Part shown: piece after piece, positions 32,540-44,050 of the stretch | Layout: every line of letters begins with the position of its first letter | Numbering within the stretch: the first letter of the stretch is position 1 | Assembly: GCA_903813345.2 (NCBI GenBank) | Contig: CAIIXF020000002.1 | Coordinates: 14,764,467-14,828,466 of the forward strand | DNA length: 64,000 nucleotides | Source: Owenia fusiformis | Taxonomy: Eukaryota > Annelida > Polychaeta > Sabellida > Oweniidae | Direction of reading: 5' to 3' | Made by a program: the position numbers and the translations under genes | The notes under the pieces: model-generated | What the model saw: only the letters and a program-made list of their open reading frames with translations | Told to the model about the DNA's origin: nothing | Databases searched by the model: none

Positions 32540-34904
32540 ATTCATATACTTGCCATACACTGCTTCAATTGACAAAAGATGATCGTGTGCATGGAGACTA
32601 TCTAGTCTATAGAATTTAATTTATATCAATATTCGACATGCTAAATCCAATCAACGAATCCGGCCAATATATCTTACACATTGACCTCTGTAGCAGACTG
32701 CATAAATCATCCATGTGACTTGTTACATAGGACTTGTTATATCATATTCATGCTTGTTTTGAAATTAAAATGTAGGACTATATGTGTATTATTATGTTCA
32801 TAAATTTTATTTGATGCTATAGCCTTCTTGTGTGCTCTCCTTCCTAAATGTTTCGATGTGAGTGTACAAATGCAACAATTGATGAATATGTGCAAAAACT
32901 ATATTGATTATTGAATCAAAATGGACACTAAAATAAATAGATGTATTTCTTAAATCCTAGATGAATAAAATGAGTCATTTTAAATCTAGCGCGTTTATGT
33001 AAAATCAATTAAATGAGTAATAAATCACATGCCAAACCCATAATCCGATAGTGTTTGAAAATGACATGAATGGTGAATTTCATTTAAGATTATATTATTG
33101 TGTACTCTAGAAATTATCTTTTCTTCAAAAAATATGCAAAACTGAACCGATGTTAGAACAAAATGAGTAATCAGTCATACCAACGCTTCCTTGGAATCCA
33201 AGTAATTTTTTAAAATATGTTCTGCAACAAAACACCAGCAGCTTTAAAACTTAAATGAATATTTATCCTATAAATAGGTTTTAATAGGTATACTGATTGT
33301 AAGCGTTCATGCATGGAGTGGGTTGGCTCACGGCCAGGCCAGATCAATTGAATTCATTCAGTCAAAACATGATCGATCGATATTACCTAAAACAGTTTTT
33401 AACGCACTGGATGTAATGGGAGGGATAGAACATGAATTTTATTCCGAGAGAAAATATGATATTGGCCACGGAAATTATCCTATTGACCGAGGGCGATAGA
33501 ACAACCCAAACACCAGTGGACGGATTTGGTTCAAATATTATAAATTGATACATAGGAACAAATATTACTTGGACAATTCATTAGAGGAGTTCCTAAATAG
33601 CTTTGAAATCTCGCCAATTCTCGTTTTTACATGAGATTTGCACTTTTTTCCTCTAATGAATTACTTTTCTTTATTTTTGATAGCATATTTGGATTCAGTG
33701 ACAAAGGATGAGTCTGGGAATGAGTCTGGGTATCGACTTAGAAAATATTGAAAATTGTAATGTCTGAAAAACCAACTCAATCACACATATTATCAAACTT
33801 CAATATCTTATCCTTCTTATGAGATTACAAAAATATCAATTTGTATCACAATTGATGAAGAATATTGGCATCAAAGACAGTGCATATCACTTTGTCAGAA
33901 TTGAAAAAAAAATCAATGGCAAATATTAAATGAATTATTTATACAAAGAAGTGTGAAACATATCCTCCAAAACATTGCTTACTTTCTTTGTATAGACATT
34001 GAATGGTATTTCTGGATAAGTGAATTGGTGTTTATCTGGGTAATCAAGGGATTATAGTCACTCAAAGGTACTGAGCATCCAGTTTTGACACTTCAATTGT
34101 GTTGGTGAAGTTACACATATTTCAGTCAAATTCATGCTGAGCACAACATTTTGGTTTCAATTTTATAATCTCTATACATGACCCTGGTGATGAAGAGTCG
34201 GAATCAGTCAGAAAACCTAAACCGGAAAACTGTGCTCAATGTGAAAACTAAAAGTGAAGCAACTTTTTCTGATATTTCTTACATCAAATGGCAGCCATCT
34301 TGTTTTTCCCCTTTCAAATTAAACTGGCGGGAAATTCAAAAATTTGAAAAAAAATTTAATCCTTAAATATATTTCAAAAATATGATTTTCTTTTTAATTC
34401 GTCATGGATCTTATAAGTTATTTCTTCTTTGTGTGTCATACATGTTGCCATTGGTGTTTTTTCTATGATAATGACCCTTTTTTATTTGTTAAGATACTTA
34501 TTCTGACTCTCAGCAGGGGGTTAATTATGCATCAAAACTCATGAAAAAGTAAATATACTTATCAAATATAACTAGGACAGTAATAAAAACCATATTTCAC
34601 ATACATTTGACCGAGGGACCAAAAGGGCATATATCCAGACACATCCTTTTCTCCAATTATAGCTTTGATTTAAACAGTTATGCCATTTAAATCACTTTCC
34701 ATGACATTAAAAAAACTTGGGCCAAATCTCCATTGGTGCAATGCTAAAATTCATTAAAACCTTGGTTTATTCGTATGACAACCAATATGTTCATGGTTAA
34801 TCACAATATGTACATTGACCACCAACTGCCAAGCACCAACCACCAAACACAATCCGCAAAAACTTGGAAAATATAACAATATGTACAAACTGTACAAAGA
34901 ATAA
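32540..34904. other. Intergenic DNA, no gene seen
   Basis: AT-rich. Possible poly(A) signals for the E1-like exon lie at 32932-32937 and 32964-32969. A short inverted repeat (CATTAGAGGAG against CCTCTAATG) flanks about 33580-33655. The 62-codon frame at 34178-34366 has no recognisable feature. Confidence 0.5.
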
Positions 34905-35489
34905 TTTTAAAGGGTGACGCATATCGTTTAGCAAATCGAACGCTCGTTTCTGGTGTTGCTCACCGTTTAGTATAAAAGGCCCGATCCCGGAATAATACTC
35001 AAGGGTTCACAGGTCCGAGGCCGTTGTGTCAACACCTCTAACTGTTATATAGCATAAGTATATTATAGATCGTCACACATTTATAAAAGGGTGATTTTTA
35101 TTTTGACAAATCAATTCCACATTTATGGGTGAAGTTTCAGGATCTTCTGTTTGTGTGTAATAAGGAAAAATTGGCATCTAAATTTCCCCATAACGGTAAT
35201 AGCACACAGCTTGGCATATGAAATATCCTACAAATGAAACAAAGCAAGACAAACCGGTTTCTAATACAAGGATTTATATTGGCTGTTGTACATGTATTCT
35301 TTGAACGCAATCACTCTTTGGATACCGTTTTCAAAATCATTATAAACGGATTACTTTATCTCAAAGACAATTTCAATAAACTGGATTTTACAGAACTCCC
35401 CTTATTTCTTAAAAATGGACTGATCCAGTTGATTCGCCTGGAGCCGCCATATTATTTTTATACGGGATGCTAATCGTCACCCTTTAAAG
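34905..35489. mobile_element. MITE-like element with TIR TTTTAAAGGGTGACG
   Basis: The ends TTTTAAAGGGTGACG (34905-34919) and CGTCACCCTTTAAAG (35475-35489) are inverted copies. The sequence AAACACAATCCGCAA occurs on both sides (about 34848 and 35499), a duplicated flank. Inside are TATAAAAGG (about 34970) and a 79-codon frame (35234-35473) without known motifs. A simple DNA transposon derivative is the best reading. Confidence 0.6.
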
Positions 35490-36163
35490 TACTATAATAA
35501 ACACAATCCGCAAGATTTATATATGGAGACGATGGGCTCGATTGACGTATCATATTGCATTTGAACGACGATACGGCAATTGCCGGGTAGAAATAGATTT
35601 TCTAATAACGTTTGAGTGTTACGGAAGGCGAAATGTTTATTGCGTAGCATTTTTATTAGGGTGATCGTAGGTGGTAAGTGAGTAGGGTATTCACGCTTGG
35701 AGTATTTCATTTGGACATGTGAATTATGTATGTAATGTAAGGTCATTCTCGGTTTACACGCAAGCGAGGTATGACAAAGTTACACAGGCAAATGTTTTTA
35801 AGATATTTCATATTTGTTAAATTTTTCAAAATGCCAAACATTGCATTGTTAAGAACAGGTGTATCGTTTATCGAAGTCCTCGTTTGTAACTCTGCTTCAT
35901 TTCGGATCACGGGGCCGACTTTAAGTCGAGTACCTCCTCCCTCCTTAAAAAGGGGGTTAAGGTTGGGTCACCGGAAGTTGAGAGATTTTCGATTTCACCT
36001 CGTTTATTTCATGTAAGAATAACATTTGTTTTATTAATATGAATTGTTACGAGCTTACCGTAAGTTCAGGAATGATAATAGCTTACCAATCATTTTAGAG
36101 TAAATGTAAGGCTGTAAAAAACATTTAGATATTATGTTAGAACTGATTTGAAGAAGAACAATT
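35490..36163. other. Intergenic DNA, slightly GC-richer
   Basis: Open frames of about 80 codons exist on both strands (35492-35746 minus, 35771-36016 plus) but have no domain, splice context or start context that I can support. Confidence 0.45.
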
Positions 36164-36436
36164 ACGCTGTCGGTCAGCTTAGTATAACGCTGTCGGTCAG
36201 CTTGGCTACTACGCCTTTACTTGTTGCTCAGAGCAAATATCGAGATTCACAAGTTTTCATAGAGTGTAACGCTGTCGGTCAGCTAGGCTACTACGCCTTT
36301 ACGTATTGCTCAGATATGATTATTATGATTTACAGATTTGGAGTTTAACGCTGTCGGCCAGCCTGACTGCCGAGCAAAGCGAATATTACAGAATTTGATA
36401 TTGACATTGTTCATGTACGATGCTGTCGGTCAGCAA
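36164..36436 (+). repeat. Five dispersed copies of hairpin motif GCTGTCGGTCAGC
   Basis: ACGCTGTCGGTCAGC starts at 36164, 36187, 36269, 36348 (one change) and about 36422. The flanks of copies 2 and 3 also match (GGCTACTACGCCTTTAC, TTGCTCAGA), so there is a degenerate repeat of about 80 bp. The core GCTG-TCGGT-CAGC can form a short stem-loop. Function unknown. Confidence 0.7.
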
Positions 36437-37131
36437 AAAATGTTGCTCAGAGTTACATTCAGATGTTGAGATTTTGTATGGAACGGGATGTATAGTTGCT
36501 TGATGTAAATGGACTGATGAATAAATGTCATACTCGCCCACAAGGCCATTACTATTTGAAAGTTAATTTGGTAGTTGTGTTCTATGTTTTTGGTAAACGT
36601 GGAGTTTAGTTTACTTAACTTAATTAACCCCAATATACAGCACGAAGAGATATACAGCAACCTAGTAATAAACCAGCACAAAGAGACTATTAGGTGACAT
36701 AAAAGCACCATAAAGGATACCAACAACAATTACAATATTTGTAACAACGGTTTTCTTTTAAAAATCTAAACAATTCCGGATTTCAATTTGAATTCAGATT
36801 GATTGTGCAATCGTGCATCAACTCCAAACGATTTGCAAAAACAACTTGACATTATTTATAAGAATAGATGTCGTTGGCGCCTAGTGTACAAATGTAAGAG
36901 TGCTACTCTGATTTTTGACAAACGAATGTCCAGGTGTCCATCGCCACATTTCATTGGTATCTTGGAGATGAACCCCTACCCGACTAGGTCCCAGCAAACT
37001 TATGTTGGTAACCTAATCTTAAAGATACTAAAACACATTTTAGTTCTAAAACAGCAACAACCGACGCTTGTCAAAAATCAAAACGCATATTCACTGAATT
37101 CACTTTGTTTTATTAGTATGTACCGTAATCA
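36437..37131. other. Intergenic DNA, no gene seen
   Basis: A 99-codon minus-strand frame (36430-36729) and a 112-codon plus-strand frame (36803-37141) are open but show no motif I recognise. Confidence 0.4.
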
Positions 37132-37300
37132 GGCCTCCTAGACTTAAACAACGCGAACATCAGTTCTGATACCGCGAACTGCGTTCCTTGCACTCGAACC
37201 ACGATTCTTACACCGCGAACGTGAAATCTCTGACCGCGCACCACCATTTCTTTTTTTTCCGAACATATTACTTGTCCCGCGCACAGAGATCCGTAACTGC
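37132..37300 (-). repeat. CGCGAAC-rich repeat, left copy of an inverted pair
   Basis: Inverted copy of 45875-46043. AGGCCTCCTAGACTT here matches AAGTCTAGGAGGCCT there, and ACCGCGAACGTGAAATCT matches AGATTTCACGTTCGCGGT. Internally it is a degenerate 19-24-bp repeat around CGCGAAC. Confidence 0.8.
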
Positions 37301-37675
37301 TAACAATTTGTACATAATACATCCGAGTGTTTAGGATTCCAAGTAATATGCCGATATGCAGTGGTGTGTGATAGCTGTGGTGCCAGAAACTGTCCCCGAC
37401 GTCCATTTTTTGTGACGGTCAAAGATTAGACAGATAAATTACTCTTAGCCCTTACCATAATGGTGGTCAATTGTTATTTTCCTGTATGTAAATGTTAATC
37501 ATACAAGCTCTAAGGGGGGGGGGCAATATTTTAAAGTTAAGTTTCTATCTAAACCTTCACCTAAACCAGCTCCAATGGACAAAAATGGAAAAAGCTATCA
37601 CTAATTTTACCATACGTGTTGTCTTTAGGATAGGATTGCGCAATCTTACATCATCTTAGTTGTTAAAGTTAACCA

Positions 37676-38000
37676 TAGGCCCCTATCGTAAGAAATGAAT
37701 ACGATTTGGGGGTCGAAGAGTGAACATCATAGCAAGAGGGGGAGAAACCCCAGGGTTCAAAGATGACATACGCTTATAATGTAAATCTGTATTGAGATGA
37801 CATCGTCGCTGATTGGTTTAGCGAGTCGATCGTTGATTGGTTTAAAACTAGGTCAATTTGAAAACCAATATGGAGGGCATGTTTTCCACAAAAGGAGGTG
37901 CGCGAAGGAGGAAATCGTATGTCATCAATTGAATCATGGGGTTTTCCCTCCTCTTCATCATAGCTTTACTAATAACGATTTTACAAAGGGGAGGGGGGTT
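37676..38000. repeat. Fold-back MITE-like element
   Basis: The left arm GGGGGAGAAACCCCAGGGTTC with ATGACATACG (about 37738-37771) and the right arm CGTATGTCAT with GGGGTTTTCCCTCCTC (about 37915-37955) are inverted. Similarity continues outward (ATCATAGC against GCTATGAT). No coding content. Confidence 0.65.
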
Positions 38001-38734
38001 TCGAACCCCTTGGAAGTTCGTGTGATGTTTTACCGGTGGGTTTGTAGGGTAATTAAAAAAGATTCTAAATCATTACCGTAGTTTACAGATATGACACTGC
38101 TAGTGTAAAAATGGGGATCTCGAAGATGGCGCAAATTTCAAAATCTATCATGTTAACTTTTGAAACTAACCAACAGAATAAATGCGTTCTTAATTATGAC
38201 GGATTTTGTTGAAGGGTGGGATGATCATTCTCCGTCAGATTGAATTGGCAAAATTCGGTTGTAAGGCTTACCTTCGGTTGTATGGCTTACCTTCGGCTGC
38301 ATGGCCCAATCTCGATTGATTGGAAAAGATGCTGTCCCGATCATTTATATTCGTATAATATATATACGACACAAGATAATTTTGGTATGCTCCATTAAAA
38401 TCGTATCCGACTGAAATAACGTGATATCCAATCGTATCCAACGGATACTATTTTTTCATTAGTTTTGAATTTATCGCCGAAAATTGTTTGACAAATAGCA
38501 GCCTTGCGACTGAACTCCCAGAATATTGTTCCAAATAAAACATTAAAGATTCTCGCAATCTTTATCCAATCAGCGTTTGCGAGTGTGTCGGCTCACGTAT
38601 AAAAGGCGAATCCAACTCAAATCCATGCAGGGGTGTATGAGGTACTCGAATATGAAAGAGCTCGTGAAATCTGAATTTATATGCACATGGTCAATGTTTA
38701 CACATGTTTGGAGTTATTGAAGAAAATGTGATAT
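38001..38734. other. Intergenic DNA
   Basis: No gene seen. TATAAAAGGCG at about 38599 resembles a TATA box, but no downstream gene supports a promoter. Confidence 0.4.
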
Positions 38735-39260
38735 TAGGCTAGGCAAATGGAAGTTTAACATCCCCAAAATTGCAACAGTTTTTAAATAAGGCTTATATTG
38801 TATATTGATACCAGTTGAAAAACATATCAAAAATGTAGAAAAATATATGCAGTGGACAAATATGAAATGTCACATTCTAGGTACCCCCCTCAAAATTTGA
38901 GTATGGGATTGTAAATATTTTTGTATTTCAAAATGGGATGCTCTTCTCAACTAAACGAGTAATATTATGATAGTTTACTGACATAAGAGCAACTAAAAAT
39001 TGTTAACCAACTATTTGAGTGCAATAATTGGCATTTCTAGCCCCAAATATATGAAAATAGGCCATCAAATAGCCCGAATTTAATATAACAATGTATTTAT
39101 GTCTGTATCTATTCATCAGAATTGCATGAAAAAAATCAAGGAGGTTATTATACACCTGACCATTGTATTTGATAAGTATCAGGGTCATTAAGTGGATATT
39201 GAGGGTGAAAATAATATTTGAAATTTCAAAATTTTACCACACACACTTTTGGGGTGACCT
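38735..39260 (+). repeat. Left arm of a diverged inverted pair
   Basis: Matches the reverse complement of 42640-43187. Shared stretches include GTTGAAAAACATATCAAAAATGTAG, CCCCAAAATTGCAAC, GACAAATATGAAAT and GCATGAAAAAAATCA. Arms of about 500-550 bp show many substitutions and small gaps. Confidence 0.75.
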
Positions 39261-39621
39261 TATTTTTGTTTAATTACTTCCAAGATATGTCATATTTGAA
39301 CTCAATAGCACAACTAAATTATTCGTAAAGGCTTATTTTATCCTGAAAACAGTTTTTTGATGTTTTCAGGAAAGGATTATGTAAAAAAAGTAGAAAAACA
39401 GCAAATGCCAGGTGAAATATAGGAGAAGCCCTACTTTTAGTTGATAACTGCTAAATTATCAAATGTTTTTTTCCTTTTAAATTCAATTTGATATATAATA
39501 TACCTTTTCTGGTAAAAGAGAGAACGATTTGTTAGAAACTAAGTACAATCGGTGGTCTAAAAATATCCTTGAAAAGGCAACAAAATGTTAAATATCCCTG
39601 TCCCTGACATCAGTTTATTAA

Positions 39622-40178
39622 TAATATTAGCCAAAAAGGTAACCCAACCAAATGTTTGTTAATAACCCAGTCATTCAGCATGGGTGTGACATCATATTTG
39701 GCACAATTACCTTGTTCAATGTTCATTGTGTCATTGGTCTATCCTTAATAGTCACGATTTTATGGCCATTTACAAAATGTGCTCAAAATATCGAAATGTG
39801 CCTAACTGACTGGACATCAATACCACCATTTTTTATTATTGTGGACCTTTTTTCTATACTAACAACACTTGAAACATTAAAACAAGAGATAAAAATGAAG
39901 ATGAGAGCCATGACACAAAATTTTTATGCTCCTGATTTGAACAACTACCGTGTACGTACGATACGTTCAAGTTGGCCTCCAGGCATGACACTCATATTTC
40001 ATGGCATGGTATAAAATGGCCATAAAAATCGTGACCACTAGAGATAGACCACCGAGACTGGGTAGATTGATAATACATTGACCAAGGCTCAATTCTGCCA
40101 AATATGACACTAAATCCATGCAGGATGACTGGACTGGGTTATTAAGATTTGTTTGGGTTACGTTTTTGGCTCGCCCTG
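39622..40178. repeat. Fold-back element with mariner-like end
   Basis: The left arm (GCCAAAAAGGTAACCCAACC, about 39630) mirrors the right arm ending GGTTACGTTTTTGGC and TCGCCCTGTA (40151-40180). Matching continues about 170 bp inward (ATTTTATGGCCAT against ATGGCCATAAAAAT). CAGGGCGAGCCAAAAA next to a TA is typical of mariner-type ends. The 120-codon open frame at 39652-40014 lies across the arms and is not a gene. Confidence 0.75.
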
Positions 40179-40536
40179 TATTAAGGAAAAAGTGTTACTT
40201 TTAACTAAGGTGTTCTTAACCAGTGATATTGAGAAATGAAATGAAGAAGTTCAACTGAAGAATGTTGGATTTCAAGATGAAATTTAATAAAAAATGAGGA
40301 AAAGGTTTCTACGTTAATAAATACTACTGAGTTAACTAGTGTAAATCCCTGGTCTTTATACAGGGCATGGCTCGATTATGTTATGTTCATTATCAAAAAT
40401 GCTGCCTTAATTTTGTAATCTTAACCTTCATATATGTGTCTTACTTATAAAGAGCAAAAAAGAATGCTGATTAAATGAGCTTAATACTATTATGTTGTAA
40501 CAACAATCAGTTACAACCTTGTCTATCACCAGTCTT

Positions 40537-40824
40537 CATCAGGGGTGGATCTGGGAACCAGCAAGGGGGGGGGGCAAATTTCAGGTCAGAGAAAAAGATT
40601 TCTGCGCTTGCGCGGAAAAAAATGTTGGGCCCCTAAACCGCTAAAGTAGGCCCGAATTTTGAAATATTGAGGCCCATTTTCTTCAAATTTGGCCTGAAAT
40701 TAAAAAGTAAGCCCTTAAAAGGCCCACTTTTTAAGGCCGTAAGGTTTTTTTTGGTCCCAATTTTTATTCTGGGTCCACCCAAGGGGCCCCCAGCCCCCCC
40801 CCCCCCCCTCAGATCCGCCAGTGT
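40537..40824. repeat. Poly-G/poly-C bounded MITE-like element
   Basis: The ends AGGGGTGGATCTGGG (about 40540) and CCTCAGATCCGCC (about 40808) are inverted, flanking an interior rich in GGCCC motifs, with a G10 run on the left and a C15-16 run on the right. The plus-strand frame at 40667-41146 starts in this repeat and looks spurious. Confidence 0.65.
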
Positions 40825-41228
40825 TCATTATTTAGTCATCATTATTTTCATGATCAGTTATGGAGGTATTTGCACAAATTATGCCTTTGCATACCTACTT
40901 CATAGAAGTATACAATATGCCTTACACACACAATGGATGATCTCTGAGAGAGGGGAGCTGCATTTAGGCAATGGGAAAAAACGTTTCGTTGCTTATTTCC
41001 CAGCAGTTTATTTCCCTCCCACTCCCGGATCTGATGGTACACTCTATAATTGTTGTTTTCCGCAGCATCAGAAGTTGGAGGAAGAACACGGGGCTGCAAT
41101 AATTCAGATCTTGCTGCTCTTGTTTAATAGAATTTTTGAAGCCTAAGTTCATTTAGGGCTTCACCATTTTTCCACCATAAATTGACAAAAGAGCATGTTC
41201 CTCTGCAATGACAGAGTTACTTGCATTT

Positions 41229-41719
41229 CACTGGTTTTCCACTTGATTACGTTGTAACAAAATGTCGGAACATCGAAGATATGATTTTTCTTTTTTCCTT
41301 ATTTCACACGTTGTACGCAGAATTATCACAAACATATATCAGTATTATATGTTTAAAAAATGCACATATTTGCGAACAAATAGTTCAGAAGACAACAGAA
41401 TCGTCGATTTACTTCCTCACTTAAGTAACATAAACGGTATTTTGATAAACAGTTAAGATCTGCACTTTGAACTGCCACCGTTTATGTAACTTAAGTAAGG
41501 AATTAAATCAACAATTCTGTTGTCTTCTGAGCTATTTTTGCGCAAACATGTACATTTTCTAAAACATATGATACTGATACACGATTGTGAGAAAAAAACA
41601 TCGTGGGGATTCTGCCTACAACGCGCGAAAAAAAGAAATATCGTGCCTTCGACGTTTAGACATTTTGTTACCGAAACGACCCGTTTCGGTAACAAGCGTA
41701 ATTGATCGGATCACCAGTG
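41229..41719. repeat. Large palindrome with arms of 210-243 bp
   Basis: The left arm 41229-41438 and right arm 41477-41719 are inverted, with a 38-bp spacer. Matches include TTAAGTAACATAAACGGT against ACCGTTTATGTAACTTAAG, TCAGTATTATATGTTT against its near complement at about 41566, and TAACAAAATGTC. The right arm has an extra perfect hairpin (GTTACCGAAACG, 3-nt loop, 41667-41693) absent from the left. Confidence 0.85.
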
Positions 41720-42019
41720 CTTTGATAATTTGAAAACAACCGCTTGTTTTCTCAATAATTCACTCTTTTCTATCTGCCTCAATGATAGCTTCTTGTCTAT
41801 GCCATATATAACCTGAATGCGTTGTCACACCCCAGAAAAGATAAAAAAAATATATTGTCACAGACCACTTTTCCCGAAGACAATCTTATTTCATTTATAT
41901 TCCAACATTTTGATTCTTGGGTTGCTGCTTTTGGTTCAGGTTTGAAGAGAATGTTGAAGTTTGTGTTTTGTGCATGATAAATGAGAAGCACAAGTACTGT
42001 AGATCTGTATGAGTACTGT

Positions 42020-42146
42020 ATTTGAGGTTTGGACACTTTGCATTGCAGTTTTCACAATCACAATATCTGCATCCGATTCTGAATGTAGCACATGTACACT
42101 TGAAATGTTTTCCAACCTGACAGACAGATTTACCATCATTCCTACG
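42020..42146 (-). pseudogene. Cysteine-rich, possibly EGF-like exon fragment
   Basis: On the minus strand, after AATTTCAG (ending 42149), a frame reads RNDGKSVCQVGKHFKCTCA, then GCRYCDCENCNAKC. The pattern NDGK-C-x6-FxCxC-x6-GCxxC resembles part of an EGF-like module, though the spacing after the CxC is not typical and the first cysteine is missing. No neighbouring exon of such a gene is seen. It could be an exon of a long gene, a decayed fragment, or chance. Confidence 0.25.
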
Positions 42147-42149
42147 CAC

Positions 42150-42639
42150 TGAAATTATATTAATGAAAGACTCCCCAGATATCTGAGATTTAAATGTGCC
42201 CTATCAGTTTAAATTCCGTTTAATAACCATAAATTCGTTTCTACAGCATTACATCCAATTAATAGTTTCAAAGTAATGTACTCTTATGTAATGATTTATT
42301 TATCTGATGAATTAAAATTTTGTAATTGCGGATTGTAATTAATAATTTAAACAATATTAAATTCCACAGAAACTACAACTTACATTATTTAGATAAGCCT
42401 AGAATAGAGCAGTTATCAAATACCCTTATATCAGAGTGGTGATATGTAATTATTCATCAAATACAAGTGAGGTCACCTTAACATTTCACCTGGTGCAACT
42501 AATAATTCCTATTTTTCATACTAATAAGGTATAAACCGTCACAAAACTTGTATTTTAGATGATGACAATCCTATATAAATGATTTAGATGTCAACTCTAA
42601 TACAAATGGGATGCATTGTGGGAGTTAGTCATCAAAACT
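42150..42639. other. Intergenic DNA
   Basis: AT-rich, no gene or repeat recognised. Confidence 0.4.
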
Positions 42640-43187
42640 ATAGTCTCCCCTATAGTGGGCGGGGCAAAACTATGAAAATGAAATAATTTTTTTCTTCCTA
42701 AGTATACACGTTAGACTTCTGACACTCACCAAATATGAAGTTCATATAAATATGTAACATCATGATTTTTTTCATGCTTTTCTGACAAACTGATCCTAAA
42801 ATATCTAAATAGATATGTGATAACAAGCCTGTTTAGTGGCCTATTTTGTTATACTTTGGGGTCAAATGACCAATTACTGGTCTCAAAAATGATTAAAATA
42901 ATATTTTAATTATTTGTTAATATGTGACCTATCATAATAATGCTTGAATACTTAAATAAAGTATTCCATTTGGGAAAGAAAAATTGTTTCCTACCAATAC
43001 TCAATTTTGGGGTAGGGTTGTAGGGGGTACCTAGGAAGTGAAATTTCATATTTGTCCACTGCATACATTTTTCTACATTTTTGATATGTTTTTCAACTGA
43101 TATCAATACATAATATAAGACTAATTTAAAAACTGTTGCAATTTTGGGGATGTTTGGGCCTTTTATGAGCCCATTTGCTTGGCCTAT
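42640..43187 (-). repeat. Right arm of the diverged inverted pair
   Basis: Reverse-complement partner of 38735-39260. The outer edge reads CCATTTGCTTGGCC and the left arm's outer edge reads GGCTAGGCAAATGG. Its inner end is less clear, near the GTGGGCGGGGC stretch at about 42655. Confidence 0.7.
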
Positions 43188-43568
43188 ATGGGTGTGGTTC
43201 CGGATTTGAAGTCATTGCTGGAAAATATGATTTTAATACGTGAAATTATATCTATAAATACAGCACTAAAAATAACAGTACACTATATACATGTATGATT
43301 GTGTCCAGAAATGTTTGAAACCCTTACGGAAAATTCTGTCTACATTTTGTCACGATTGCTCTTTCTTCCCGCATTATAGTGCTGTTTGAATGAATATATT
43401 AATTAATGTATTTCTAACTAAAATATATCACTTTTTTTATAAACCAAAAACATTTAGATCATAAAAAATTATTCAATACTTGAGTGAGCACGATATGCAA
43501 GGGTTACTAAGTTGACACAGTAAATGACCACTGATATTGTGTTAGTCCATGCACACAGCGTATTCTGC

Positions 43569-44002
43569 TAAGGCCATAAGAAGTAGATCCTCTGTTTTGC
43601 GTCCCCTTGCTTGCACGATTTTGAGTAAATCAGAAAAAAACATCCAAATAGCAATCACAAGGGTCTGAAAGTACCATCGCATTTCAGAATCAGATGAAAT
43701 GGCGGATAATTTGATGTGCGTCAAAATTGACAGTGTTATAATTATTTGACATACATTGTGTTTTTTCTTATTTTTTACCCTTGAATAATAGCTATATTTT
43801 TATATATTGTATAAAATGTATAGATATGTGTTTGTAATCACTGCAAATTGGGATGTCATCCTTTTTATGCCCCTAAAATGTATATATTTCTCAGCAAACA
43901 AGTTTGTGTTTTTTTCTTGAGTTTGTGTTTGTTTTCCTTGTACCCTTGCATGATTTGGATTTTGCCAGGACGCAAAACAAAAAATCTACTTCTTATGGCC
44001 TA
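43569..44002. mobile_element. MITE-like element, 434 bp, with TIR AGGCCATAAGAAGTAGAT
   Basis: AGGCCATAAGAAGTAGAT then GTTTTGCGTCC at 43571-43603 is mirrored as GGACGCAAAAC then ATCTACTTCTTATGGCCT at 43968-44001. It ends in TA at both sides and has no coding capacity. Confidence 0.75.
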
Positions 44003-44050
44003 ATATACATTTGTTAACACCCCCACTTTCATAGTGAAGTGACTAATTAT

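Noticed and set aside
36164-36436. Regularly recurring short motif considered as a CRISPR-like array.
   Set aside because: Spacing is irregular (23 to 82 bp), the intervening sequences are partly related, and the window is clearly a eukaryotic nuclear genome.
37990-38020. TTTCGAACCCC after a G run, reminiscent of a tRNA T-arm.
   Set aside because: No acceptor, D or anticodon arm can be folded upstream. The G run belongs to the edge of a fold-back element.
39652-40014. 120-codon plus-strand frame with hydrophobic segments.
   Set aside because: It lies across the arms of a fold-back element. The opposite arm shows the same sequence inverted, so a repeat explains it better than a gene.
40667-41146. 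159-codon plus-strand frame.
   Set aside because: It begins inside a poly-C bounded MITE-like element, runs through PPPP from the C tract, and has no recognisable domain.
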